Origin: Echinococcus granulosus
Lineage: Eukaryota; Platyhelminthes; Cestoda; Cyclophyllidea; Taeniidae
NCBI RefSeq assembly: GCF_000524195.1
Contig: NW_020170408.1
Location: 158,584-222,583 of the forward strand
Direction: 5' to 3'
DNA: 64,000 bases
Within the stretch, counting starts at the first letter, position 1, and each line of letters starts with the position of its first letter. The notes beneath the pieces are model-generated. The model did no database searches. It saw only the letters and a list, made by a program, of their open reading frames with translations, and had not been told where the DNA came from. Below, piece by piece: positions 12,447-24,918 of this stretch. The position numbers and the translations under genes were made by a program.

Positions 12447-13025
12447 TTATGCTAAGATGCAACTTAAGGGTTGGAAGCAGAAGGAAGCCGGCAGGATATG
12501 GCAGGCGATGAAACATGCCCTAAGGGAGGAACCAAGAAGGCAGCCGTGTAATGCATAATTTTTAGATGAAAAGGATAACGTCCTCATTTTAAAACCCAAA
12601 ATTAACTTACTTAAGCTGCAAAAAGTAGTTTTACCAATTCCAAGGTCATTTGGAAATCCATTTAGCAATAAGATATACTTGAAGTTGAACACTTTCTTTA
12701 CAAACTTTATACAGTTTGGCTTTAAGTGAAAGTCCATTGCGGTGTACATTATTGTAATACGATAGTGGTTTATCCCTCGGTATTGGTGAGGCGCCACTTT
12801 TGTACTTTGAATTAACCTTCTTGTACCCTGTTGGGCGGGTTGGCCCTGGGAGCATGCCAATAGCTCAAACACCTTTTCTGTGCTAAATGTATATTCTGAT
12901 CGAGTACTGTGTCTTCTTTCATCTTCAGGGAATTCTCGGGACGCCGCGTTAGTGTGTGCATCCTTGAATTCACAAAGAAAGGGGGATGTGCGGTCATTTT
13001 CGCCTGTCTTTACAAAATTAGCCAA
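12447..13025 (-). other. Unassigned 192-codon open reading frame
   Basis: Longest open frame outside recognised genes, starting with ATG at 13025 and ending at a stop near 12447. The translation has mixed composition, no clear domain, and only short hydrophobic stretches near the C-terminus. GIGKTTF resembles a P-loop at first sight but lacks the Gly/Ala five residues before GK. By a simple stop-codon model a frame this long is only mildly unexpected in a window of this size, so it may be chance. It could also be a decayed transposon piece. No function is proposed. Confidence 0.2.
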
Positions 13026-15436
13026 CTTCCCTAGGTTTTGTTTTGCACGATAGACTGTCGTTCCAACATTTTATTTTGTGGATATTTTGTGTCTCATCCT
13101 TTTAAAGACATTCTGTCTCGCTTATGCCAAGTGGCAGCAATTGTGTTTTTAAAAATAATTTTTTATTTAAAAGGTGTTAAGTGAGTATTTAAACCAATAA
13201 CCCCTTCCTGCAAGATCTTGTTTTAATTTATCAATTCTTAATTTTGGTCACAAGCTGAATGATCTGCTTGCTGTTGATTGGTAGTTTGTAGCTTCTATGG
13301 TATGATTAGCATATCGATCTTACTATTGCATTTTAAAGCGTAACGCGGTTGTTTTATTCATTTTATTATCCTGATGTCGCATTAACAAGTAGCGAATTTT
13401 GTGATCGCTGCTGCCTCGTTTTACCAATTATCACTATCATGTATTTTGTTGTACTAGAATTAAGTACATACGGGAAATTCAGTAACTCTCAACTCTTGCA
13501 CCTTTATTGTTAAGGCAATAAATTCCCTGACATCTTTTTTCGCTTGAATGTATACATATTTGGCATAGGTAGGCTCAGGTGTTTGCTCCCATTTTCTCCC
13601 CATTAAGACGTCACCAATGTGGCATAGTAGAAACTATTTGAAGTTAAATGGACCTTCAACACGAATATTTTAATGAATTTTAGTGTCATTTTTCTTTATT
13701 TTGGCTCAAATTTTGTTATATTGTCTGATACTTCCTAGAACTACTCAGAGTGAGCTGCCTTGAACATTTCGTCAGGGTCATGTAAATCGTGCCTGCAGAA
13801 ATTCCAGGATTACCAATACTAGTCGCGTATTGGGACTCAAGTGTTGTTTAGAGACTACATATCTATTCTATTTTCAGTCCATCATCTGGATGAGGAAAAG
13901 TACCGTCTTCCCATGTCACCTTTGTGCAATTACTTTGCAATTTGGGCATACGCCAATTTCTCAGTTAATCTTAGACTAGCGATGCCATCAAGCAGCAGTT
14001 TTCTTAGGCTGCTCAATATGGAGGATTCGATCTTTTGATAAGAGTTTCGTTTCATCTTGCTTACCATGGCACTTGATATAACAATTTGGGCATAACCACA
14101 GTTAGAATCTAAGAGCTCTATTGCTAATAGAGTCGCGGCTAATTCTACTTTTATGAAGTTTATTTGATACCGGAAAGTGTTTCATTGACCGTATAGTCCT
14201 TCATTCAAGGTTATTTTTCGGTCACTCTTTAAAACCTCTAAAATCCATGACATTTCTTCACTAACAGAGAGGTAGCTGATGGCTCACTTGCGCACACATA
14301 CTACAAGTTGAATGGTTGAAGACGGTCAAAGACACGGTAACAGTGAACTTATCCTTCGGTCTCTTAATCTACATCGTTACCTCGCACTTATGCAGGTACT
14401 ATAGAAAAGTAACTTCTCTTGTCGGGAATGCGGTCCACCTAAAAGTATGCTTAGTCGCTGTAGGTTACTGAGTAACTAAGTTCGTAGTCCGGAGATTTTA
14501 AAACAGTCTTCTTTGCTAGTTTTACATTTCATATTGTGGCTATCTCTTGCCAGGTCTAGGGATGAATACCAGTTGAAATGATGAAAGATTTGATAAATGC
14601 TTGTTTTTTTGTCATAATTCCTTTCGTCAGAAATTTAGCGGCATTGTGCTATTCCACAATTCCTTGAAGGGATGAATATTGGCGTTCAGCTATGCCTCAT
14701 TGCCTGCCCGTTTTCTAGTAGGAAAGTAGGGACTGCTCTCTGCAAGGACATTATCTGCTTTCATCCGTTATGCCTCTCGTGGATGCGTGATAAGTCCAGA
14801 ATTTCTATGGTTTTGTGATAAGTTAAATTGCCTTATTCCCGCCTTCAATATCATCTTCCATGCTTCTAGACGCCTCGATTCTACCCCCACTTTTCGCAGT
14901 TAGAACTGGTGTTTATGCAACGGAAGATTGACTGAAGAAAGTCACTAAGACCGTTCTTCTATTCTTGGCTTGTTTTATCCCCTGTGAAACGGCTCTCATT
15001 TGGGGACCACGGCCTAGCACGCTGTAATGCCTTTTTGTTACGCGCAGCGACTTGTCAAATGTGTACGTTTTTTCCTCCGCACAGATTGCGAAGCTTCGAG
15101 AGAAGTGCGTCAATCCAGCGTCGGTGGGATGATCTTTCATTTTTGCATAATTGAACGAGTTTACCTCAATCGCAGAAGTCTTTCATTAAGTCTGCATAGA
15201 ATTAGAAGGTGCGACATAAAGTCGCTCAGAAATGCTTCAATAGTTGATTATTGGGGTGTCAGAAATACCAGACTTTGGTAGACAGTTTATTCCGATGCAA
15301 AGAATTTCCTGTAGAATTTGCAGTAGGTAGATTAACATTTTTTTTTGCGCTCACGTGTACGGGTCAGTTGTGAAAGATGTGCAGATGAATCCTGCACACC
15401 CGCATTATCGGCAGGCGGTAGGCAAGAAGCTTGAAA

Positions 15437-15830
15437 GACTTTGTTCCTTCGCATACGTTGTCGAGGGCGGTGTGTTTGGATAGGTCGGCAACGAAAGTTC
15501 TAGGTGCCGCAGGCCTGGGTGAACACACCCACGCCATTGGTTGTGCCCCAACGATTCATCACTCTTCATTCGCGGCATACTTGTGGAACACGCAGCACTT
15601 CGTCTCCAGAGGAGTATTCTTCGTGATCACGTGTGCGTTGGGAACTAGAGATGCCCTATACCGTGTTGAAGGTCAGAGAGCAGTTGGAACTGCAAGCTGA
15701 CTGTGGGGTACAAATACGTAGAACTTGGTGGTGTAGAAGAGGAATGTCTTCTCCCTCAGAAAGGGACAGGACTACTGAATCAAAGTGAAGAGTATCTGTA
15801 CACTTGTTACTCTGAAATACTAACCTCTCC
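15437..15830 (+). repeat. Dispersed repeat, copy 1 (upstream of MARCH5-like exon)
   Basis: Shares a collinear series of blocks with 17393-17750: an ACGCCATTGGTTGTGCCCCA block, a CGGCATACTTGTGGAACACGC block, GAAGGTCAGAG, GGGGTACAAATACGTA and CACTTGTTACTCT, with scattered substitutions and small indels. Copy 1 has about 40 extra bases near its start (around 15495-15535). The open frame at 15431-15700 within it is probably incidental. No protein domain, terminal repeat or poly-A tail was found, so the class (SINE, MITE or solo LTR) is unknown. Confidence 0.8.
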
Positions 15831-15920
15831 CTGCCTTTGAGAAGGAATGTACTTTAACTTGGAACATTGCTCCCACCTTTTTGATGTTGCCTTGTGGATG
15901 CATAAGGACTATTCCCTAGG

Positions 15921-18900
15921 ATGTCTAATGACCTCTTAATGAGTCTTGTCAACTCTCAAAATTCCTGCCTTTCGAGAGTGAGATATTTAATTTGCTATCA
16001 CTTTACCTTCACCAAACAGTCCGTCACCAACTCGGGTGGAAATTGCTCAATCCGGTCCGGTAGAGGTAGCGAGAATGAGCGAATGTGTTGGATCTGCTAC
16101 GGCTTGGAACGCGAAGATGAGTCCTCTCAATGCTGGATTCATCCTTGTCGATGCTGCGGTTCAAGCAAGTGGGTTCATCAGTCCTGCCTTCAGCGGTGGT
16201 TGGACGAAAGGCAACGCCTTGATCCTCTCTCGCCTTTGAGTTGCCGAATGTGCGGCTACAATTATGTTGTCGAATACCCTCCAGCAGGTGGATTTGACAT
16301 TCCTCCCACCTAATCCCTTTTTTCTAGATCCCCTCCTAACCATTCTGACTGTGGTGGATCAGGCTGTCGACGTGTCGTCGACGTATGTCTTCACCGGCGC
16401 AGTTATGGGTTGTTTGTACTGGTCCGCGGTAACTTATGGTGCACTGACTGTGATGCAGGTATGTGGACACGAGGCGGGGCTGACGGCGATGGAGAAGATG
16501 GATCCGGTTGTACTGCTGTTGGGCTTACCGGCTATTCCGACCTGTTTGGTTGCCATCCACATGGTGGATTGGCAGAGTTGGCTATTAAGGCTTTGGCGCA
16601 GTCATGCCTATAAGCTGGCGATGATTCAGTACCTACTTCCAAAGGGTGAGGCCAGATTTAAGAGAACGGTTTCTTTGTAAAATCACTATTCAGTCTACTT
16701 TTTTTCACCCTCTTCCTTTTCCCCTCCCCCTTTGTAGACATCTGCCGTTCGCGATTGGAGGAGGCACGTGATTCTGAAAGCGGCTCCACAATTCCACGCA
16801 TTCTCTGTACTTCCCTTGCACTCCCCAGTTTTGCCGTCTTCTTTGGACGTATCCTCTTTGGCCGTTTTCAGTCGCGACTTGGCCAGGCTATTGCAGTAAG
16901 GCCTTATTTCTAATGCCTTATTGGAGGATAGATAAGACTTCAAAAGCTCTTATGCTGTAAGTCTCTACAGATCCACTTAGCTCTTTGTGCCAATTCGGAT
17001 AGCGAAACCGGAGTTTCTCCTCTCTCTATGTGGTTTTGATCACCTTCTGAGTAATATCTGAAAGAAAAACGAGGTCTAACAATCTGGAAAAAGGTGTGGG
17101 AGACCGTTGGTAGCGTTTCAAGTCATTGTGGTGGATTCCAAACCACGTAAGACGGGAATGATGCGAGCAGTCAAGTATAGGTTTGGATGGATGTAATTTG
17201 AGTCTCTTTGATTTACGACGCAGTACAGAAGCGTCTTGAAAAAGGAACAGTGAAAATTGTTCCCCCTGGAAATTTTTTTTGAGGAGATTTGACTTTGTTG
17301 ATGAATTACTTCAATATGCATCGGATTTGCGAAGCAGCATAAAGTTCTTTCAGTAAAGAAACAATTCGTTCACCCCAACATCAAAATAGGACGTTCTTTT
17401 GCGTACCTTGTCATAGGCGGTATTGCAGGTCAAGGCGAACAAACACGCCATTGGTTATGCCCCAAGGCTTCATCATCCTCCCTTCACGGGATACTTATAG
17501 GGCACGCAAAACTTGGTCCCTCGGAGACTTTTCTCCGTGGCTCTATGTGTGTATATGCGTGGGAGGCTGAGAGATATTCTGTACCTTACTGAAGGTCAGA
17601 GGTCAGTTGAAGGTATGACCTGACCACGGGGTACAAATGCGTATACCTCGGAGGTGTGGAGGAGAAGGGTCCTCTGCCTCGGAAAGAGCCAAGACTGGTG
17701 AATCGGTTTGAAGAGAGTCCCTACGCTTGTTACTCTACAAAATCTTATCGGGAGATGCATCACATTAGAGATATTTCTCTATTCTCCGCCTTCTACTTAG
17801 ACATTAGCCAATGACCTGCGAGGTGGATTGGACGGGTGGGCGACAAAGTCTAGATGAAATCGGGAGGGGGGGAAGAGGGGAGGTGGTTGGGGCAACCTTT
17901 TTTTCCTCGACTGACTCCTAAATATTTTGCTAAACCTTCTGTTGTGACGCCACTTTGTCATTTGTTTATGTTGATTGTTTCAACATCCAATAATTTGACT
18001 CAGGATTAGCACAAAATAGTACTCAAGTAGCATTTAAGTAGGTATTGCCATGGTTGAAGACAAAATAGATATTTGTATTAATTTGTTTTTGATTGGTAAA
18101 TTTTTACTCAGAACAGGTGTATGATTGGTTGGAGTGAAAGGACCATCGGCCTGGGAAGTCGTAAATCTCTTCGAGTAGTCAATCCTCCTTGTACGTGAAT
18201 AGGAGATAATGATTTTGACAAGACTGTCACTTCATTCACCGACTTTCTGACATATAGGAGAGGCTTAGTAAACTATCATGCCCTCTAGCTTTATTTAACT
18301 GGGTTGCGTGTCTGCGTGGTCACCTCTGTTGGAGGCACGTACCAATGTGACCTTGTGGCTGTCGAGCTATTTAGGGCTTCTTTCTGGCAACTTTGACAGT
18401 CATTGTTAGGTCTTATTGGATTTCGTGGTACTTTCTGCGTTCCTTGTAGACAGCTAGACTTAGGGAGAGATCTTCCAGAAGAGGCGATAATCAACGCATG
18501 GGAGATATGGAGGATGGTGAGGGAGAGTAACAAAGTTGGAGTCGAGATCTTGTGTTATTTTAGCTTGTGAGAATGGGAATTTTTGCCTCTCTCTCACCGT
18601 CTTCTACACACCTTCGAGTCGATTGAACGTAACCGCGCTTGCAAAGTGGCGGATTGTTTCCGGGTACTTAAACAGAACTTCCGTCCACCCGTTGAATGTT
18701 CATAGGAATGACTGCAAAGAACCTCCCCCCTACGTAATTGTCACTGGGGAAGTACAATCGGCTTTGAAGGGTAGAAACTATCCAAGGGACTTTTTTTAAG
18801 TCGACTGTGCTCCAAGTCTTGTCCACACAAATGTGCTATTAGTGGGTTCGCGATTGACACCTTCCGCTGTTGCCTGTCACCTTAGCTAAAAGCGTTTGAC

Positions 18901-19141
18901 TTGGGCAGGACTGGAATGGTTAGAATTATTTGCACCGGTTCTTACTACTGCGCGTAGTTGTGGTCAAATTGCAAGTCCTAGTTTTACCTGAGTGCCCCTA
19001 TAATGCCCCTTTTCTCAATCTTTCGTTTTCTAGGGCGGATTGTTCTACTTGGGGTTCACAGGTCTTCTACACATCTATCAACGCGAGATGACATTCCTGC
19101 GCAACTGTCGACGACACATTGTTGAGTATGACGGAGAGTAG
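15921..19141 (+). CDS. MARCHF5: MARCH5 (MITOL)-like RING-CH E3 ubiquitin ligase
   Basis: Mitochondrial outer-membrane ubiquitin ligase; known relatives control mitochondrial fission/fusion and protein turnover. Exons: 15921(?)-16287, 16328-16645, 16738-16895, 19034-19141; introns 40, 92 and 2138 nt; phases agree; 316 residues from the first ATG against 278 in human. The RING-CH zinc finger (C4HC3) is complete: CWIC, HPCRCCGSSKWVHQSCLQRW, SCRMCGY. The exon after the 40-nt intron gives GAVMGCLYWSAVTYGALTVM and LLGLPAIPTCLVAI, close to human GSIYWTAVTYGAVTVMQV and LIGLPTIPV. Exon 3 holds RILCTSLALPSFAVFFGRIL and exon 4 GGLFYLGFTGLLHIY, making four membrane segments. The start is uncertain: ATG 15921 would add about 54 residues before the RING. 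A good acceptor ends at 16019 (ttcaccaaacag), so the true first exon may lie upstream; an in-frame ATG at 16083 directly before CWIC is a third option. Confidence 0.9.
16288..16327 (+). other. 40-nt intron in the MARCH5-like gene
   Basis: Begins GTGGAT after CCAGCAG and ends in TTTTTTCTAG. Removing it joins the RING-CH exon (..VEYPPA) to DPLLTILTVVD in frame, matching the PKLGPVVYVLDLAD region of human MARCH5. Its length is not a multiple of three and it has an in-frame TAA, so retention would truncate the protein after the RING. Confidence 0.85.
17393..17750 (+). repeat. Dispersed repeat, copy 2 (inside MARCH5-like last intron)
   Basis: Diverged copy of the element at 15437-15830, same orientation. 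Shared blocks in the same order: ACGCCATTGGTTATGCCCCA, GGGATACTTATAGGGCACGC, GAAGGTCAGAGGTCAGTTGA, GGGGTACAAATGCGTA, CGCTTGTTACTCT. It sits in the 2.1 kb intron at 16896-19033, which otherwise shows nothing recognisable. Confidence 0.8.
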
Positions 19142-21363
19142 AGAGTGCGAATCCATTGACTCTCTTGAATAGGACTATTTTTTACTTAAACATTTTTGTG
19201 CTACCTCCACCCGGACACCTTTCCTTTTTTGCCTTCTTATACAGGAGAAAAATTACTCTCAACTTTTTACCTTTTACTTAATGAAAATTAAGTAGCTGGT
19301 TTGGTTTGATTTGCTTTACCTGCGTTATAGGTGTTTTGCCGGTGTTTGTGTTGTCTCTGCTAGTGTCGGTCTTGTCGTTTCTCGTAGGCGGAGGTCGATG
19401 GGTGTTTGGTGTTGTGAATCTAGTCGTCAATGCCCTCAAGGCCTTTCCATGTGGGGCAGCTGGGACATGGTGCGGTGTGTGATTCAAAGCAGCGTCTCGC
19501 TCAAGTACGCCAATTGATCGCCCGGTCCTGATCTTGGCGGCCACCTCTGGTGCTGTGGGGATGAGGATCTTTCAGGAAGAGATTAGGAGGTGTGGCATGA
19601 TAGCTAGTTACGTGTTCGGGATTTGTCTGCTTTGCAAGAGATAAGACCTTCTTTGTGGAGGCCGGAAAGCCATGTTTACACCGTGTTGGTGACACTCGGG
19701 AAGGCTACAACCTCGGGGGACCGATGGTATTTCATTAACCGAGTTTGATAAGAGCCACTACTTTTGCAAGTGAAGCAATTGAACAGACGACTTCCAAGTT
19801 TCATTTGTTAATTAGTTTATTCGTTCATTTGTTTTCCAAAATTTTCTTCCCAACTCTCTAGCTATCTTTACAAATAACTGTACGGGCCATGGGTCAACGC
19901 GGATCAATGATCATCTAGGTCTACCTCTGACTGGTTTGCTATTGGCCAATCAACTTTGTCCACACTTTGGCACCTTTTTAATTGGTCAAACAGCTGCGGT
20001 AACATACTTAATTGACAATTAATTTATTTTATTCAAATTTTGCCAGAATACGCCACTTTCGCCAGTTCTTAAATTTTTGCAGTTATCTGCTCATCTCTAT
20101 TGAGGGGGTGAGTCTTTTTATAACGGAATTTTGCAAGATAAATGACGCCCACTTCTTTCTATAGATTCAATACCCACATAGCCATAGTCACGTCGACAGA
20201 AGTCACAGGTGTCAGGAACAAAAAGGTATACTAAATTAAGCTGCACAAAAAATGCGTACTTCAAAATTAGTTATTTTCATTTAGTTGCATTCCAACCTTT
20301 GGGGGTAGGCAACTTGACGATGGTAGGACGCATTCCAAAGTATCGATCCGTAGAGTCTGACATTTGGTTTAGTTCAAATGGCATTGCCAAAATTCCCCCT
20401 TGGTTATATGGAATTGTGAAAGTCAGGAGAAGGCATAAAAAGGAATGTGTATGAGTGGATTTTGTGACCTTTTTCTTCACCGTAGATAAAAGTTATGACC
20501 AATTTTAGGGTATCCTCTATCCTGCATCCTTTGCCATCTAGAAAAGTAATCTCACAGGTTGAACTATTCACCCAGAATCTCCTTTTTTATTCTAATCTGC
20601 ACGGCAATTGCTCATTAAAATTCAAAATTCTCATAGGTCAGTCAAATTATGTTTTGATTCGATGCCAATAGGTTCAACCCCTATTGAAGTCACCACATTC
20701 ATCCTCCAATCACTTTCTACCCTACCTGGTCTAGGTCCCAGAAGGACCTGTCACAAATGGAGGTGTCATTGAAGGGTGTCTTTTTGACCACAATCGATGT
20801 TACAAACAATGCTTGGTGCCCCGACATCTCATTTGTGCCTGGAGTTCCCCAGCCTGCTTGAACGTTACTGAAATACCTACCAACAAGTAGTATATTCCAT
20901 CACCGTTTAAAGGACAGTTCAAATCGTCGCGGTGTATTTACAGTTCCTTGAAAGTGCCATGACATTTGAATATTAGTACAACCACTCCAAGGGGTGTAAA
21001 TAGTTGAAAGTCAGAGAGGGAATTTTCAGTTGGTAAAAAGGTGTGTACTTTACTGAGGACATTCCAGCCTGCTAACCGGATGTTCCCTTAACGTCCCAAA
21101 GGCCATTGACAAGAGGCATGAGCCCCTCCTCCACTCGGTCATGAGGTTACCTAGAGCGAATTAATTTTCCTCTAACTGGTTGTGTTAAATAGGTAAAACT
21201 GACTTTGTAAAGGAGACCATCCTCAGAGAGGAATTTGTTCTCCCAGCCGAGGCACTATTTGATTAGTTACATAAAACCTAAATGGATTATTTTTCTCAGA
21301 GAAATTGTCGTTCCTAATCACAAGACTTAGAGGAACCAGCAAACAGAGGTAGGTAAACAACGT

Positions 21364-21383
21364 GCGTCACATATTTGTGACGC
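21364..21383. repeat. Palindrome GCGTCACA-N4-TGTGACGC
   Basis: Exact inverted repeat with 8-bp arms and a TATT centre. Two relatives occur at 24901 and 43508. Flanks of the three are not similar. Could be a dimeric transcription-factor site or a chance palindrome. Confidence 0.7.
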
Positions 21384-24300
21384 GCGAAGGAAATGCTTCC
21401 AAACAAATGGAAATGTAATGAAATTCAGTCACGTCGCTATTTTGCGCTTCCAATGTCCTCGCCTAGCCTTTTTAATGATCGGTACAGAGGTTTTCGTGGG
21501 TATGCACGCAATTAGTGACAACTGCCACGGTGGCAAGAGGAGAAGAGGGAGGGCGAGGGGAGGTGGCCCTATTTTTTGTCTAAATCGACCATACCACAGG
21601 GCAATTAGAATCGAGGTAACTCCACCTGGTGGACTTTAAGAACCAGGGTAGATGAGAACAGCACTACAGCGGTTGTATCTCGTTGGCAAGGGCATTGTAA
21701 ATCCAGGGGATTTCTTCCATAGCAATCGAGTTACTTTACTGACAAAGGCATTCACCATCTCCTCATCTACAGGCGGAGGTGAGCTTACCTCTGTGATGTG
21801 ATGGCTAAGAAAGAGAGAGTAATGTACTTTTATGACTTGTCACGACGTCAGTGAAGTTCCGAAATTAGTTATCCCATGAAATAAATGTCGAATTTCCGGA
21901 CCTTTTATGCATTTCCCTTTCCGATTTGGTCAGAAGTACTTTAATACGGAGGGCTCCACACCTCCTCCATTATTTCCTGTCCCTTTCGCTAAAGATATTG
22001 CATCATTTTCCGCTCCAAATAGCACTGTTGATAGCACTTGCTCAGTAGTAAAGCCGGCTTTTAAGGCTTCAGGAAACTGTTTCACACTTACCTTCTGATG
22101 CCTTTTTTCAAATGTGTTTTCCCTCCCCACTTGAAAGTAATGGAGAGAAATAATGGACCATGGTAGATTCCACCGGGATATCTTGAAGCAAAAATTGTAA
22201 AAAAGTTGGACATTTCCTTCCTGTTAACCTTCAGACTCGTTTGTATACCTCCAATTTGGAGCGAGAGACAACGGTAAGGAGAAAGGGGGGAGAGTTGAAG
22301 TCGAAAATTATTCCACAAATTCCCACCCTCCGAATGACCTGATGTGCTGCCATCCATGGTCCAGAGCGTCTCCATAGCCCGCCTTAAAGGACTGCCGGCA
22401 TGCTCCATTCATACAATCAGTCCGGATGGGTGCGTCTGCGATTAGCACCACGCATTTGCCTGGAGAGAAATGGGTCAGTATCGATACGGTAAGTCGAGAG
22501 CACCTCATGAAAGGGGTTCCAGCCTGTCCACTTTAAAGTGTGGGGTGCAGGAGACTCTCATCAGGTCCGAGGAATCCTGAGTGTTCAAGTCAAGAGACCT
22601 AGGCGCACTCAATCGTAGAGAGCGACTTGTTGGTCCCCAATTGAAAGAGTCTGGCGATCGTCTCTACTGTCCGATTGGGGGTTTTCTGTGCATAGAAGGT
22701 GGATGGAAAACCAACACGAGGGAAACAATTCTACTGTGATGGGAAGTAAAAAATGAAACAGTTGTCACCTTCTATTGTCAGTTGATACCGCTGTCAGTTG
22801 TTCCGCATACACGTTCAAACCTAGGACAGTTAAAAGAGTGACAGAATTGACAATGACTCTTGCTTCTAGGTCATTGTTGGACCATCTTATTCACTCCTTA
22901 CAAAAGTGGAGGAGGAGGCAATAATCAGGGAACTCAAGAAGGTGTGTGGCTGGTATGGCTTCCAGATCACGCCACTCACAGCTGAACCTATTGTCTAGAT
23001 CGAGGTTAAATGACTTGTTGAATTACGGGCGGATGGAGGGACGGACACGCATATAGAAGTAGACAGGTAGATATCACATGCACAAAAAAAAACCAACAAA
23101 ATGTTGTGAAGATGAAGCGCTGGATGTCTGGGCCGTGTGTGGGAATAACACCGAAAGGTGAAGAGAGGAGCCAACGGAATCACATGATTTGACACCATTT
23201 CTGGTCAGTCGGTGTTGTCCTATCACCCTCACATGCACTACAACCAGTGAAGCGAGAATCGCCCAGTGCTTATAGGTTTGGTAAACCCCAAAAAGTAAAT
23301 TGGCGTCACGGAACTCGTCAAAGTATGACTAATTCATTAACCGAATCAACATCTGCGTTCAGGCTAAATGCGGGCACAGGGTGATGGTCACAACTTAGGT
23401 GACCCAGCTTGTTAAGGGCACTGCCTAATCTTCCCAACGCGAATAATGAACACTGACACGTTGGTGTGACCTCACCCATCTGCAGAAGAGAGTAGGGAGC
23501 GGTATAAAATTGCATTTGGCACTAATTTTCTAGGGACTTTTAATTTATTCTAATCCATACTAAAAGTCTGTTTTTATTTCAAAAATTGCTAGATTTATGC
23601 ACGGATACCATCCTGAAAAAGGGTGATGAAACACCTTTATGCAAAAAAAACTAGCTTGTCACACGTTGAATTTCTCATTTTATTTTTTTCCAAAGTACGG
23701 GAGCGTACCATTGTCAATTTAAACAAAACAATATAACATTTTAATTTGCATTCGTTTTTATGTTTTCGCGGGTTTTTTATGCTTCATTCTTTTAGAAGAC
23801 TTTTCCCTCTCATTTGAGCCTTTGTATAGTGAATGTTCGACTTAAAATGTTGCATTCAACCCGTACGTATATCTTTCAACAAGGTGATCGTATCCTTCCT
23901 TTTTTCTATGTAGCTTGCCGGGCAGGTGCGCCAGCGAAAGGTCTGCTGACCAGAAATAGTGCAAAAACACGTGCTTATGCTATAGAATAGCACAATGATT
24001 GATGCATTACAGTTTGCAGGAGCTGTGCCACATCCACCCTTCGACATGGCGGTTACTCACTTGTCTCTCTTTGTGAAGCAACCTGGTGTTACGCGTCATG
24101 TGCAGCACGAATAGATGACATTGTTTAATAGGCGATGTATTTGTTCTGCGGATTTTCCGTGAACAAGTTGAAATGACGCCGAGCTTTTACGATTATAAAC
24201 TGACGAGCTGCCTAAACGACTGTTTGACTGACGGACCGACAGACGGATGTTGTTGGGATGCCAATTGACTTTATGTTTTCTTGCTCCACCTTTCAGCGTT

Positions 24301-24900
24301 ATTACCACAATTCCGGGACACCCACCACTCTATTCGTACAAGTCGGTGCCTGTCATATGCGTACGTGTGTCCGCCTATCCATCCATCCATCTATTTGCTT
24401 GTACCTGTCCGTGTGAGAGGGGGGAGGGGGAATGTGGAGAGTGAAATTAATGAGGAACGGTCCACCCGCTGAAGAACAGAGAAATCACTTTTGAGATCTA
24501 CCTCCCCAATTTAAAGCAATAAAGCAGTAGGGTGTAGAAGATGACCTACTTCTTGACAAACACCCAAATCCATCCAGTCGTGCCAATTTGGGTGTTAATA
24601 GACTCGATATTGCGTTATATTGAGAAAAAATTACCTCCCTCCCATTCCCTTCCCTCCCCACCCTTCCTTCCTCCTTACCAGTTGATGTGTCTCTACGTTA
24701 TGATCGTGACCTAGTCTTGGTGTCAAATAACCCTGTTACTTAGCCACTTGGAGGAAAATTGGTTTTCCTGACCTCTGAAGGCAAAAATCCTCTCACCTAG
24801 GAGCGGAACTGGGTGTTGAATTGTGCCTCGAAGAGAAAATTCTTGTAGGCTTTTAAATAGTTGCTTTAATTCATAAATTTTTCACGAAACTTTTTAACAA

Positions 24901-24918
24901 TGTCACATATATGTGACA
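24901..24918. repeat. Perfect 18-bp palindrome TGTCACATATATGTGACA
   Basis: Fully self-complementary without a spacer, sharing the CACAxATxTGTG core with the sites at 21364 and 43508. Lies in gene-poor DNA between the MARCH5-like and filamin genes. Confidence 0.75.

Larger units (their letters stand above)
8009..15920. other. Gene-poor region between PRL and MARCH5-like gene
   Basis: I see no recognisable protein gene. Contents noted: a possible minus-strand exon at 8488-8652 with a coding-like peptide (STMHILPENYASVRRQERLV) that I cannot name; a GC-richer block at 9540-9780; a GA-rich tract at 12056-12116; a 192-codon minus-strand open frame at 12447-13025 of unknown status; and the first copy of a dispersed repeat at about 15437-15830. 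The 5' UTR or a first exon of the MARCH5-like gene may lie near the right end. Confidence 0.5.

Noticed and set aside
12447..13025. GIGKTTF taken as an ATP-binding P-loop
   Set aside because: The consensus needs Gly or Ala five positions before GK; here it is Asn, and no Walker B or other domain follows.
16695..16943. Minus-strand frame overlapping MARCH5-like exon 3
   Set aside because: Antisense shadow of a well-supported exon.
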